From an uncultured bacterium (GTDB taxonomy: Bacteria; Cyanobacteriota; Vampirovibrionia; Gastranaerophilales; Gastranaerophilaceae): 64,000 nt of DNA. The notes below the pieces were generated by a model. The model saw only the letters and a program-made list of their open reading frames with translations. It was not told the DNA's origin and ran no database searches. The translations under genes were made by a program, and so were the position numbers. Positions 19,254-26,806 of this stretch are shown piece by piece. Where the stretch lies: positions 1 to 64,000 of the forward strand of contig CADBFN010000005.1 of NCBI GenBank assembly GCA_902794035.1. Direction: 5' to 3'. Numbering within the stretch: the stretch's first letter is position 1; every line of letters begins with the position of its first letter.

Positions 19254-21647
19254 ATGTTAGACAAACTGGATAAAATAAAACAGGCTCTTGATATTGAAGC
19301 AGAGTACAGATACATTGATATTCAGGGAAGACAAAAAACTTTCTCTCAATTTATCAAAGAGGAAATCAAAAATGAAATAAAAAAAGATAAACAAAATCCT
19401 CGTTGGGCTGTTCTGTATGAGGCTTTTGATGTTTATCCATACTCAGGAGTTCCCGAAAGACGCAAAGCAATCGAACAACTGGTTAAAATAATTAAGCTTG
19501 AACTGAAAAAATCCAAACAAGAACAAAAAGAAGAAAAAGAACGTTCATTTCTCAGCCAAAAGCACCCCTCAGAAGTGGATGTAATGTATATTAAAGGTGT
19601 CGGGCCTAAAGTTGCATATAAGTTAAATAAACTGGGAATTTATACCGCTCAGGATTTAATGATGTATTTTCCCAAAAAACATATCGATTACTCCTCCAGA
19701 ACTCTAATCAGAAATCTGAAAGAAGGACAGACTACTACTGTTTTTGGATATATCAAATCTGTTTCAACTTTTAATACAAGGAATAATTTATCCGTTACAA
19801 AAGTAGTTATTGGAGATGAGAGCGGGAAATTTGAACTATGTTTCTTTAACGCAAAAGGCAACAAATACGTTCTGCAGAGAATGAAAGCTCAATTCCCGCA
19901 AAACACAGGAATAATGGTATCAGGTACAGTTAAAAGAGATAACTATACCAACGCACTGACAATGGATAAACCATCTTACTCTATAATGAACGGAGAATTT
20001 CTTGATAATAAAGATTCAAACCTTAATCTTGCAAGAATAGTCCCGATATATCCAATGTGCGACGGACTGAATATAAAAACTCTGCGAAAAGCTATTTTTA
20101 ACGCAATAGAAATGTTTCAGGGACAAATAGTAAACGTTTTACCGGATTTTATCAGAAATAAATACGGAATTATAAATAAAAAAGATGCCATAAAACAAAT
20201 TCATTTCCCTGAATCAATGGAGATACTGGAGCAATCAAGATTTTCACTAATTTTTGAAGAACTGTTTTTAATTCAGTTAAAATTAATACGCATAAGAGAA
20301 GCAACTGCAAAAAATACACCGTCTTATGCGCTGACAGTACATTCTGACGGGCTTGTTCAGAAATTTATAAAAAGCTTGCCTTTTGAATTAACCTCAGGAC
20401 AAAAACAGGCAGTAAACGAAATATTAAATGACATGAACTCTGAAGCCCCGATGCAAAGACTTTTACAAGGAGATGTCGGAAGCGGGAAAACAGTTGTTGC
20501 AGCAATAATGCTCCTAGCGGCAATTGAAAACGGATATCAGGGTGCATTTATGGCTCCGACAGAAATCCTTGCCCAACAACACTATAACAATCTCGTAAAC
20601 TGGCTGACTCCTCTTGGGTTAAGCGTAGGTTTATTTATGGGTTCACAGGGCAAAAAAGTGCGCAATCAATTTGAAACATCCCTAAGAAACGGGCAGATAA
20701 ATATTGCCGTTGGCACTCACGCTCTAATTCAGGATAATATTGATTTCAATAATCTTGGTGCGATAGTAGTTGATGAACAACACAGATTTGGAGTCCGACA
20801 AAGAAATATATTAAAGAAAAAATCACAAAATCCACAGATGCTTACCATGACAGCAACTCCTATCCCAAGAACTCTTGCCCTGACTGTTCATGGGGATTTG
20901 GATTTAACCGTAATAAATGAATTGCCAAAAGGTAGAAAACCTATAAAGACTTACCTTACAAGCGCGCACAAAAAAGTTTGGGAGCTTATAAAAGAACAAA
21001 TTTCACAAGGACGACAAGCCTACATTGTATATCCGCTGATTGATGAAAGCGAAGCACTTTCAGCAAAAGCCGCAACCGAAGAAGCAAAAAAATTACAGGA
21101 AACAGTATTCAAAGAATATAAAATAGGACTCCTACACGGAAAATTAAAACCTGATGAAAAAGACACCGTAATGAAAGATTTTAAAGAAGGGAAATATGAT
21201 ATTTTAGTTTCAACAACGGTTGTAGAAGTAGGAGTAGATGTACCAAATGCAACGGTGATGGTGATAGAAAATGCGGAAAGATTCGGACTTTCACAACTTC
21301 ACCAGCTCAGAGGACGTGTTGGCAGAAGCGATTTACAATCATACTGTATTTTAATTACATCATCAGGCAAGCCTGAAACAATGGAAAGATTGAATATAAT
21401 GACTCAAACAAATGACGGTTTTGTTATAGCCGAAAAAGATTTACAGCTTCGCGGCCCGGGAGAATTTTTAGGGACAAGACAAAGCGGTCTGCCTGACTTA
21501 ATAATTTCTGATATAGTAAGAGATGCCAAAATTCTTGAAATGGCAAGAAATGAAGCCATTGATTTTGTTGAAAAGTACAATATTGACGATTATCCTGCAC
21601 TTCAAACCGTAACATCATTGGAAATGTTTACCGGATTAGATATTTAG
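19254..21647 (+). CDS. recG: ATP-dependent DNA helicase RecG
   Basis: Remodels stalled forks and Holliday junctions. The 797-aa protein has an extra N-terminal helical region of about 100 residues and then the wedge OB-fold domain (TTVFGYIKSVSTFNTRNN). The helicase motor carries Walker A LLQGDVGSGKTVVAA near 405, motif II VVDEQHRFGVRQR near 505, motif III MTATPIPRTLAL, and motif VI RFGLSQLHQLRGRVGRSD. The family TRG-like end GEFLGTRQSGLPDL is present. It starts 7 bp after murC with no separate promoter visible. Confidence 0.96.
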   Translation: MLDKLDKIKQALDIEAEYRYIDIQGRQKTFSQFIKEEIKNEIKKDKQNPRWAVLYEAFDVYPYSGVPERRKAIEQLVKIIKLELKKSKQEQKEEKERSFLSQKHPSEVDVMYIKGVGPKVAYKLNKLGIYTAQDLMMYFPKKHIDYSSRTLIRNLKEGQTTTVFGYIKSVSTFNTRNNLSVTKVVIGDESGKFELCFFNAKGNKYVLQRMKAQFPQNTGIMVSGTVKRDNYTNALTMDKPSYSIMNGEFLDNKDSNLNLARIVPIYPMCDGLNIKTLRKAIFNAIEMFQGQIVNVLPDFIRNKYGIINKKDAIKQIHFPESMEILEQSRFSLIFEELFLIQLKLIRIREATAKNTPSYALTVHSDGLVQKFIKSLPFELTSGQKQAVNEILNDMNSEAPMQRLLQGDVGSGKTVVAAIMLLAAIENGYQGAFMAPTEILAQQHYNNLVNWLTPLGLSVGLFMGSQGKKVRNQFETSLRNGQINIAVGTHALIQDNIDFNNLGAIVVDEQHRFGVRQRNILKKKSQNPQMLTMTATPIPRTLALTVHGDLDLTVINELPKGRKPIKTYLTSAHKKVWELIKEQISQGRQAYIVYPLIDESEALSAKAATEEAKKLQETVFKEYKIGLLHGKLKPDEKDTVMKDFKEGKYDILVSTTVVEVGVDVPNATVMVIENAERFGLSQLHQLRGRVGRSDLQSYCILITSSGKPETMERLNIMTQTNDGFVIAEKDLQLRGPGEFLGTRQSGLPDLIISDIVRDAKILEMARNEAIDFVEKYNIDDYPALQTVTSLEMFTGLDI

Positions 21648-21746
21648 AATATGTAAACAAATGTAACAAAAAATATCCTTTGTGAAATTAGACTTTTTCA
21701 AAATACTTTATAGAATTGAGAGAGTTTAAAATAAGGAGACGAGATT

Positions 21747-22079
21747 ATGGCATTTTTAGCATTAGCAAGTCAAAAAAGTTTATTGACATTGCAGAAAAAC
21801 TTTTTACAGTTACAGTACACATCAATTATGAATCAGGTTCAGGCAGCTGAATCACAGATGGCAGCCATTAAAAAACAACACAATGGCGAAACAGACTATG
21901 ATGAATCAGAGGATGCAACTTACCTATACTATGAACAATTAGATGAGCAACTGAGTTCAGAAAAAGATTCTATTGATACACAAATGACTGCAATAGAAAA
22001 CGAGATTTCTTCATTAAAAACACTTGTAAATAACAACGTAAAATCAAGTTGTACATTGAACTTAGCTTCAGGTGGTTAG
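21747..22079 (+). CDS. small coiled-coil protein of unknown function
   Basis: Not a family I can name. The 110 aa are highly helical and heptad-like through most of their length (LQKNFLQLQYTSIMNQVQAA; SEKDSIDTQMTAIENEISSL), with an acidic loop DESEDATYLYY, no signal peptide and no membrane helix. The N-terminus MAFLALASQKSLLTLQKN resembles those of the coiled-coil proteins at 25288 and 58581. AAGGAG lies 7 nt before the ATG. A plausible promoter is TTAGAC, 17 nt, TAGAAT. It is convergent with folD. Confidence 0.82.
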   Translation: MAFLALASQKSLLTLQKNFLQLQYTSIMNQVQAAESQMAAIKKQHNGETDYDESEDATYLYYEQLDEQLSSEKDSIDTQMTAIENEISSLKTLVNNNVKSSCTLNLASGG

Positions 22080-22092
22080 TACCAGCCGTAAG

Positions 22093-22929
22093 TTACAGAG
22101 TTTTTTCAAAAAGTTCCACAGTGTTTAACATCAATGAAGTAATAGTCATCGGTCCGACACCTCCCGGAACCGGAGAAATATATGATGCAATTTTTGAAGA
22201 TGAGTCAAAATCTACGTCTCCACTCAACTTGCCTGATTCATCTTTAAAAATTCCAACATCAACAACAACACAATCAGATTTTAACATTTCCCCTTTTATA
22301 ATATTTTTTCCCACTGCAGAAATAATTATGTCTGCAGTTTTTGTTATTTGAGCAAGATTTTTTGTATGACTATGACAAACAGTAACCGTAGCATTTCGAT
22401 TCAAAAGCATCTGCGCCAACGGATGTCCGACAATTTGAGATCGCCCGACTACAACAGCATGTTTTCCTTCTATATCGATTCCGTATTCATCAAGCAACAA
22501 CAGAATCCCTTTTGGGGTACAAGGATAAACATACGGGATATCACAGGAAAAAAGTTTGCTGGTATTGTACGGAGTAAAACCATCGACATCTTTTTCCGGA
22601 GTAATCGCATTTATAACTTTATCTTTTGAAATATGAGAAGGCAAAGGTAACTGAACAAGTATAGCATGCACCGATTGATCATTATTCAGTTCTTTGATTT
22701 TATCAATCAAAACACTTTCTTTTACGTCTGAAGAATAATTTATAACCTCAGAAATAATCCCTGTCTTGTGCGCAAATTTTCTTTTATTTTCAACATAAAT
22801 TTTACTTGCCGAATCTTCTCCTGCAAGAATAACAACAAGTTTTGGCTTAATTTGGAAAGATGCAACCTTATCTTTCAGATTATCCAAAATCTTATCTCTT
22901 AATTTTTTACCATCAAGAATAATAGCCAT
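22093..22929 (-). CDS. folD: bifunctional methylenetetrahydrofolate dehydrogenase/cyclohydrolase
   Basis: Interconverts methylene-, methenyl- and formyl-tetrahydrofolate for one-carbon metabolism. In the 278-aa protein the substrate helix with the catalytic Lys is SKIYVENKRKFAHKTGI near 43-59, followed by the signature LVQLPLPSHI. The dinucleotide-binding stretch is VVVGRSQIVGHPLAQMLLN, and the C-terminus has PVPGGVGPMTITSLM. There is no Shine-Dalgarno; a perfect extended -10 TGATATAAT ends 6 nt before the ATG. It is convergent with the coiled-coil gene upstream in the window. Confidence 0.96.
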   Translation of the reverse strand: MAIILDGKKLRDKILDNLKDKVASFQIKPKLVVILAGEDSASKIYVENKRKFAHKTGIISEVINYSSDVKESVLIDKIKELNNDQSVHAILVQLPLPSHISKDKVINAITPEKDVDGFTPYNTSKLFSCDIPYVYPCTPKGILLLLDEYGIDIEGKHAVVVGRSQIVGHPLAQMLLNRNATVTVCHSHTKNLAQITKTADIIISAVGKNIIKGEMLKSDCVVVDVGIFKDESGKLSGDVDFDSSSKIASYISPVPGGVGPMTITSLMLNTVELFEKTL

Positions 22930-22944
22930 AAAAAGATTATATCA
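22930..22944 (-). promoter_or_regulatory. extended -10 of folD, predicted leaderless
   Basis: TGATATAAT (hexamer 22941-22936) is a perfect extended -10 and is 6 nt from the folD ATG. No Shine-Dalgarno lies between. Confidence 0.6.
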
Positions 22945-22983
22945 TAAAACCTGAAATTTTTATTTACAACACATCAGACAATC

Positions 22984-23436
22984 TTATTTAACTTCTTCAA
23001 GCTCACGTCTTAAATCATCAACAGATACTCTGACAACAGGGCTGTTTTCATCCTTCTGCAATACGCAGTTTTTTATTCCTGACTGAACAATAAATCTTTT
23101 GCACAATATACAAATCATATTATGTCCCCAAATATAAATTGTCGCATCCTGACATCTGTCCTGACCTGCCTGAATTATAGCATTTTGTTCTGCATGGATT
23201 GAACGGCATGTTTCATACTGAGTTCCTGACTTGATATTATGGTCAATTCTGTAACAAGAGCCACGTTCGGCACAAGATTCTACTTTTGAAGGAGTACCAT
23301 TATATCCTGTAGCCTTAATTTTTTTATCAGTACCGACTATAACAGCACCAACCTGAGCTCTTATGCAATTAGAACGGCTTGCACAAGTTTTTGCCAAATC
23401 CAAAAAATACTCATCCCACGGTTTTATATTTGTCAT
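22984..23436 (-). CDS. deoxycytidylate deaminase (ComEB-like)
   Basis: Zinc-dependent deaminase, most likely dCMP to dUMP, feeding thymidylate synthesis. Motifs are AQVGAVIVGTDKKIKATGYNG, the catalytic HAEQNAI (His-Ala-Glu), and the zinc cysteines in CILCKRF. The second ATG (23436) is preferred over the one 6 nt upstream because GAGG is 7 nt from it and abuts the other. The 150 residues fit the ComEB/dCMP deaminase length. A dut gene elsewhere in the window fits the same pyrimidine pathway. Confidence 0.9.
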   Translation of the reverse strand: MTNIKPWDEYFLDLAKTCASRSNCIRAQVGAVIVGTDKKIKATGYNGTPSKVESCAERGSCYRIDHNIKSGTQYETCRSIHAEQNAIIQAGQDRCQDATIYIWGHNMICILCKRFIVQSGIKNCVLQKDENSPVVRVSVDDLRRELEEVK

Positions 23437-23455
23437 TTTCATACCTCTTTGTTAT

Positions 23456-23562
23456 GTGTGAATTGTGAATAGTGAGTTGTGAATTGTTGTTATAGGTATT
23501 TCTACATTAAAGAATTAATAAATCTGTAAAGGACTGTTCACTATTCACCATTCACTGTTCAC
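23456..23562. repeat. GTGAAT/ATTCAC inverted repeat element, ~107 bp
   Basis: The left arm has GTGAATTGTGAATAGTGAG words. The right arm has CTGTAAAGGACTGTTCACTATTCACC. It belongs to the same family as the arms around the XRE pair and the element at 48181-48324, but here nothing is enclosed. Confidence 0.7.
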
Positions 23563-23567
23563 TTTTA

Positions 23568-24500
23568 TCAATACCTCTTATTTCTTATTTTAGTAAAAAT
23601 TACAGATAATCCATATTTATCGGCTTGTTTTAAGATATCCGAAGATTTATTACTGTCACCTGATTCAACAATCAATCCTATTCTGCCCTGAATTGCAGTA
23701 TTTAAAACTTGAGAAGTTTCAACAGAACAATCCAGAGCCATTACTGCATCTTTTGAATTTTCACATGCCAAATCCATTGCACTTTCTACCGCTGTAACCA
23801 TATTTGAACGACCCTGAACAATAGCTTTTGCACTCAAATCTTTTGCAATAATTACACAACAGGATTTCAAATGTTTAGAAACTTTCCACGCAAAAACAGC
23901 ATCTTCTATTTGTTCCTGAGATGGTTTCATCTGCGAAACCACTTTAAAATTATCTTTTGAAAGCTTTGTTGTATCCTGTTCCTGTACCAAAATCCCAAAT
24001 GGGGTAACTTTAATATCTTTTGACGAGAATCCCTGCAATTCATGCAAAGGAGTTTTAATCAAAATCATGTTTATATCCGTATCCAAAAGATAAGAAAAAG
24101 CTTCCTTTGAAAATCCTGTTGATATAACATTTTTTATATTCAAAGTTTTTAAAAGTTTCGCAACAGATAAACTTACTTCCTTTGAAAATCCTGCACTTGA
24201 ACCTACTACAGAAACAGGATCGGAGTCCAAAACTTTTTCAAAAGCACAATCAACATCTGCTCCTAAAGCAACTGAGCATATTAGCCCTTCTTTAGTAAGA
24301 ACCGCACAATTTACATCAAAAAATTCGCCCAAAACTTTTACATTTTCAGATAAATTAATAAAATCAATATACTCTAAATCTTTATTACGACTAAGTATTT
24401 CATATTCTATACCATCTGATATTTTTGAAATTCCGGCAGCCTGATGCGGATTTGCTCCACAACTAAAGTCTTCAATATTATTAATTTCAATAGTTTCCAT
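23568..24500 (-). CDS. PurH AICARFT-domain-like protein with altered active site
   Basis: The 310-aa protein aligns by eye with the C-terminal AICAR transformylase domain of PurH: GANPHQAA at the start, ADVDCAFEKVLDSDPVSVVGS, AWKVSKHLKSCCVIIAKD, and the terminal ADKYGLSVIFTKIRNKRY. The N-terminal IMP cyclohydrolase domain is absent. The catalytic Lys-His with NPCG (KHxNPCG in PurH) is here KEGLICS: Lys kept, His lost. Enzyme activity is therefore doubtful, and it may be a regulatory or repurposed paralogue (inference). ATG 24500 was chosen for its GAGGGA; the 17 codons before it lack support. Confidence 0.7.
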   Translation of the reverse strand: METIEINNIEDFSCGANPHQAAGISKISDGIEYEILSRNKDLEYIDFINLSENVKVLGEFFDVNCAVLTKEGLICSVALGADVDCAFEKVLDSDPVSVVGSSAGFSKEVSLSVAKLLKTLNIKNVISTGFSKEAFSYLLDTDINMILIKTPLHELQGFSSKDIKVTPFGILVQEQDTTKLSKDNFKVVSQMKPSQEQIEDAVFAWKVSKHLKSCCVIIAKDLSAKAIVQGRSNMVTAVESAMDLACENSKDAVMALDCSVETSQVLNTAIQGRIGLIVESGDSNKSSDILKQADKYGLSVIFTKIRNKRY

Positions 24501-24573
24501 ACATCCCTCACAATACGGCAAAATACTAACACGAATATAAAGACTATACAAGTTAAATTTAATTATAATTAAG

Positions 24574-24602
24574 TTGCAAAAATTACATGTCTTTTATATA
24601 AT
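24574..24602 (+). promoter_or_regulatory. sigma70 promoter of the 215-aa protein gene
   Basis: TTGCAA, a 17-nt spacer, then TATAAT. Transcription should begin near 24609, just before a perfect 14-bp palindrome. Confidence 0.6.
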
Positions 24603-24610
24603 TACATTAA

Positions 24611-24624
24611 ATTGTATATACAAT
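24611..24624. promoter_or_regulatory. candidate operator ATTGTATATACAAT
   Basis: A perfect 14-bp palindrome just downstream of the predicted +1 and immediately before the AAGAGG ribosome site. This is a position where a repressor would block transcription or translation. Confidence 0.4.
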
Positions 24625-24635
24625 AAGAGGTTGAT

Positions 24636-25283
24636 ATGGCTGAACAAATTAGTGATAACGTAGGTAAAAAGATAGTAGAAGCATTGAGAATGCAAAATAA
24701 ATCTGTAGAATCTGCTCAGGTTAAAGATGAAAATACAATAAAGGAATCCGAATCAGAAATTTTGACAGATGCCAAATCTGAACCGACTGATAAGTTTGAT
24801 AATACTGAAACACAAGTACAAGATAGCTTGAATTTTGAGCATGAAAATAATATCAACATAGATGTTAATTCGTTGATGGGAAACAATATTCAGCCTCAAA
24901 TCAATTTAGATACCGTACTTCAAAATACTATCAATCAAATGGGATCAATTAATATTAATGATACACAAAGTGATCTTGAATATCCGAATAACGTAGCTAT
25001 ATTAAATCATTTGATATCAAAACTTCCTGTCGGAGTAACAAAACAAACAGGAGCAATAATAATCAAGCAAACAATGGAAGCTTTGGGTATTCCTATAAAA
25101 TCTGTGCTGAAAGAAGCTCAGCAATATCAGGAATCTCTTTCAAACCGTGCAAGGGAATGCCAGAAAAATATTATTGATTACAAAAAACAGATTTCAACTC
25201 TAGAAATAAAAACTCAACAATATCAGAAACAAGCTGTTGCAATGAATGATATTATAAATTTATTTATTAACACAGGAGTTTAA
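24636..25283 (+). CDS. acidic protein with C-terminal coiled coil, unknown function
   Basis: A 215-aa protein of no family I recognise. Residues 20-75 are acidic and low complexity. Asn-rich sequence follows (IDVNSLMGNNIQ). Residues 115-150 look folded (LPVGVTKQTGAIIIKQTMEALGIP), and the last 60 form a coiled coil (ARECQKNIIDYKKQISTLEI). There is no signal peptide or membrane helix. It has a good promoter and an AAGAGG ribosome site, with a perfect palindrome between them. It is convergent with two small coiled-coil genes, so the three may belong together (inference). Confidence 0.8.
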   Translation: MAEQISDNVGKKIVEALRMQNKSVESAQVKDENTIKESESEILTDAKSEPTDKFDNTETQVQDSLNFEHENNINIDVNSLMGNNIQPQINLDTVLQNTINQMGSININDTQSDLEYPNNVAILNHLISKLPVGVTKQTGAIIIKQTMEALGIPIKSVLKEAQQYQESLSNRARECQKNIIDYKKQISTLEIKTQQYQKQAVAMNDIINLFINTGV

Positions 25284-25287
25284 TAAA

Positions 25288-25620
25288 CTATTTAGAGCCG
25301 TAAGAGAATAAATCCTGAATTTCACCTTTTATCATTTCATCTACGGATTTAAGCTCGGTATCAACTTCCTGCAACCTTGTCTGAATTTCTTCTTTTTGCA
25401 AACTTAATGACTCTTCAAGAAGTTTCATTTTATATTGCCTTTCCTGAAGTCTTTTGGTAATAAGAGAATCGGATTCATAATCAGTACCAACCTGCATCAA
25501 CTCATTTGTAGATTTTTGAGCTGCTGCGATACCTTTTGTAATCAGCAACAATTGAAATTGCAGATTAGATCTTTCCATCCTTAATTGGCGTCTTTGAATT
25601 GTTGCGATAAGTAATCCCAT
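25288..25620 (-). CDS. small coiled-coil protein, unknown function
   Basis: A 110-aa, almost wholly helical protein. The N-terminus MGLLIATIQRRQLRMERSN resembles the starts of the coiled-coil proteins at 21747 and 58581. The C-terminal half is a heptad coil (EESLSLQKEEIQTRLQEVDT) ending near FSYGSK. There is no signal peptide. Six bases separate it from the 90-aa gene upstream, so they form an operon. AAGGAA provides the ribosome site. Confidence 0.8.
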   Translation of the reverse strand: MGLLIATIQRRQLRMERSNLQFQLLLITKGIAAAQKSTNELMQVGTDYESDSLITKRLQERQYKMKLLEESLSLQKEEIQTRLQEVDTELKSVDEMIKGEIQDLFSYGSK

Positions 25621-25626
25621 TTCCTT

Positions 25627-25899
25627 CTACCTTTTTTGATCTAAATTTGAACCTTTTAAGAAGTTGTGATCAGAATTTTCGGCTATCAGCTGCTCCATTT
25701 TTTGTAATTGATGCTGATGATAATTGAGCCTGTACTGAGCCATTTTCAACTTCTTTTTTACTGTCAGAAAATCTTTTATACCTTCAACTATTGCTTCAGA
25801 CATTGCCTTTATAGGATTTGTTCTGATTATATAGTTTTTTGTGTATAGCAGAAAGTCTAAAAGTCTTCTGATATATAGTTCTAAAGATTCTTGAAACAT
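25627..25899 (-). CDS. small basic coiled-coil protein, unknown function
   Basis: A 90-aa protein with an amphipathic N-terminal region (LYIRRLLDFLLYTKNYIIRT) and a basic coil (VKKKLKMAQYRLNYHQHQLQ). I know no family. It is the first gene of a two-gene operon with the 110-aa coiled-coil protein, supported by AAGGA 6 nt before the ATG. Size and helical character would suit a small structural or chaperone partner (inference only). Confidence 0.75.
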   Translation of the reverse strand: MFQESLELYIRRLLDFLLYTKNYIIRTNPIKAMSEAIVEGIKDFLTVKKKLKMAQYRLNYHQHQLQKMEQLIAENSDHNFLKGSNLDQKR

Positions 25900-26357
25900 T
25901 AATTTTCCTTACACTTTAGACCTACATGTATTTAAAAACATAATTGAAGTATAAATTGCTAATTTCAAATTTATCGTCGTTACATTTCTTTACATGTAAG
26001 ATCCATAGATATTCACTACATTATATTATACGGATAAAAAATAAAAAATCTTTAATAAAAATATAAAACATTAAAAATAATAAACTAAAAAACAGGCTAA
26101 AATAAGTCTTGACTTTCGCAATCTATTATAATAAGTTAATAAAGGATTTGGATTCAAAACCTTGAGTCAAAACGAATTTATACAGTAAATCCAAAACAAA
26201 TTTGACAACTGAATATGGGCATGTGCAAGCCGAGCAGAGGTATGAGCGAATGCGAAAGACGAGCAATTATGCCAATAATGAATATTTTGGCTAATTGCGA
26301 GCGGTACCGTTTAATGCGAGGCGCAGTGAATCCAAAACAAATTTGACAACTGAATAT
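25900..26357. other. 458-bp gap upstream of tRNA-Leu, with a duplicated tRNA 5' flank
   Basis: The first 200 bp are AT-rich with no plausible gene. From 26183 a 43-bp stretch appears that recurs with one mismatch at 26324-26366, where it runs into tRNA-Leu. Between the copies lies about 98 bp of more GC-rich sequence. Small open frames across the copies simply translate the duplication twice. Confidence 0.7.
26183..26225 (+). repeat. first copy of a 43-bp direct repeat containing the tRNA-Leu 5' end
   Basis: Identical to 26324-26366 except for one base, and covers the upstream flank plus the first tRNA bases GGGCATGTG. The offset is 141 bp. After it, the sequence diverges but returns to ATGCC at 26269-26273, which could pair with GGCAT, so it may be a decayed tRNA copy. 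Confidence 0.75.
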
Positions 26358-26366
26358 GGGCATGTG
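26324..26366 (+). repeat. second copy of the 43-bp direct repeat, entering tRNA-Leu
   Basis: The partner of 26183-26225. It contains the immediate 5' flank and the first nine bases of the functional tRNA gene. Confidence 0.75.
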
Positions 26367-26436
26367 GTGGAATGGTAGACACGCTAGTCTTAGGAACTAG
26401 TGCGCAAGCGTGGGAGTTCGAGTCTCTTCATGCCCA
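26358..26436 (+). tRNA. tRNA-Leu (anticodon TAG)
   Basis: The acceptor stem GGGCATG/CATGCCC is perfect, with discriminator A. The D-arm contains GTG...CAC. The anticodon stem CTAGT/ACTAG closes the loop CTTAGGA, giving anticodon TAG, which reads CUA and related leucine codons. The variable region is 11 nt with a CGC/GCG mini-stem, and the T-arm is GGGAG-TTCGAGT-CTCTT. CCA is not encoded. A strong terminator follows directly. Confidence 0.92.
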
Positions 26437-26480
26437 AACTGGAGGGTATAACTTACGTTATGCCCTCCAGTTTTGTTTTA
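26437..26480 (+). terminator. terminator after tRNA-Leu
   Basis: A 10-bp perfect stem (AACTGGAGGG / CCCTCCAGTT) is followed by TTTTGTTTT, one base past the tRNA discriminator. Confidence 0.85.
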
Positions 26481-26806
26481 TGAGTGATACCTTTTATCAG
26501 GACATTTGGTCGGAAGGGGCTTATATCATTGCGAGGGCGAATGCCCGAAGCAATCCAGCTTTTGCCAATTTTGCGAGGTCGGAAGCATGTTGACTCAAAA
26601 TTGCCGGAATGTCGGTTTCGGGAACCAAAATGTCCGCTTATTTGCACTATTCTTACACACTTTTGCACATAATTGCACACAAAAGTATTAGTCAGTAATG
26701 CCAACCTACTGGAATTATTTATACAGCCTTGTAGCAAATTAATCTGTCAAGATAATATATGTACAATGGTATTTTTTTATGTAAATTTATAAATTACATT
26801 TGACGT
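26481..26806. other. gap with a REP-like palindrome and no gene
   Basis: It holds an ATTGC-GGGC-GCCC-GCAAT palindrome (26527-26558), a GC-richer tail to about 26640, then AT-rich sequence with repeated TTTGCACA/TTGCACAC words. Short open frames here overlap on both strands, have no ribosome site and show no protein character. Confidence 0.7.
26527..26558. repeat. REP-like palindrome CATTGCGAGGGCGAA...GCAATCCAG
   Basis: Nested arms ATTGC/GCAAT and GGGC/GCCC. The words CATTGCGAG and GAAGCAATCCAG match a palindromic repeat I recall as widespread in many bacterial genomes. Confidence 0.6.

Noticed and set aside
26101-26132. TTGACT...TATAAT as the tRNA-Leu promoter
   Set aside because: The spacer is only 12 nt, too short for a normal sigma70 promoter, and it is over 200 bp from the tRNA.
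26178-26593. Several open frames of 60-94 codons on both strands around the tRNA and REP-like palindrome
   Set aside because: They overlap a tRNA, its terminator and a duplicated stretch; one translates the same 43-bp repeat twice. None has a ribosome site or protein-like composition.
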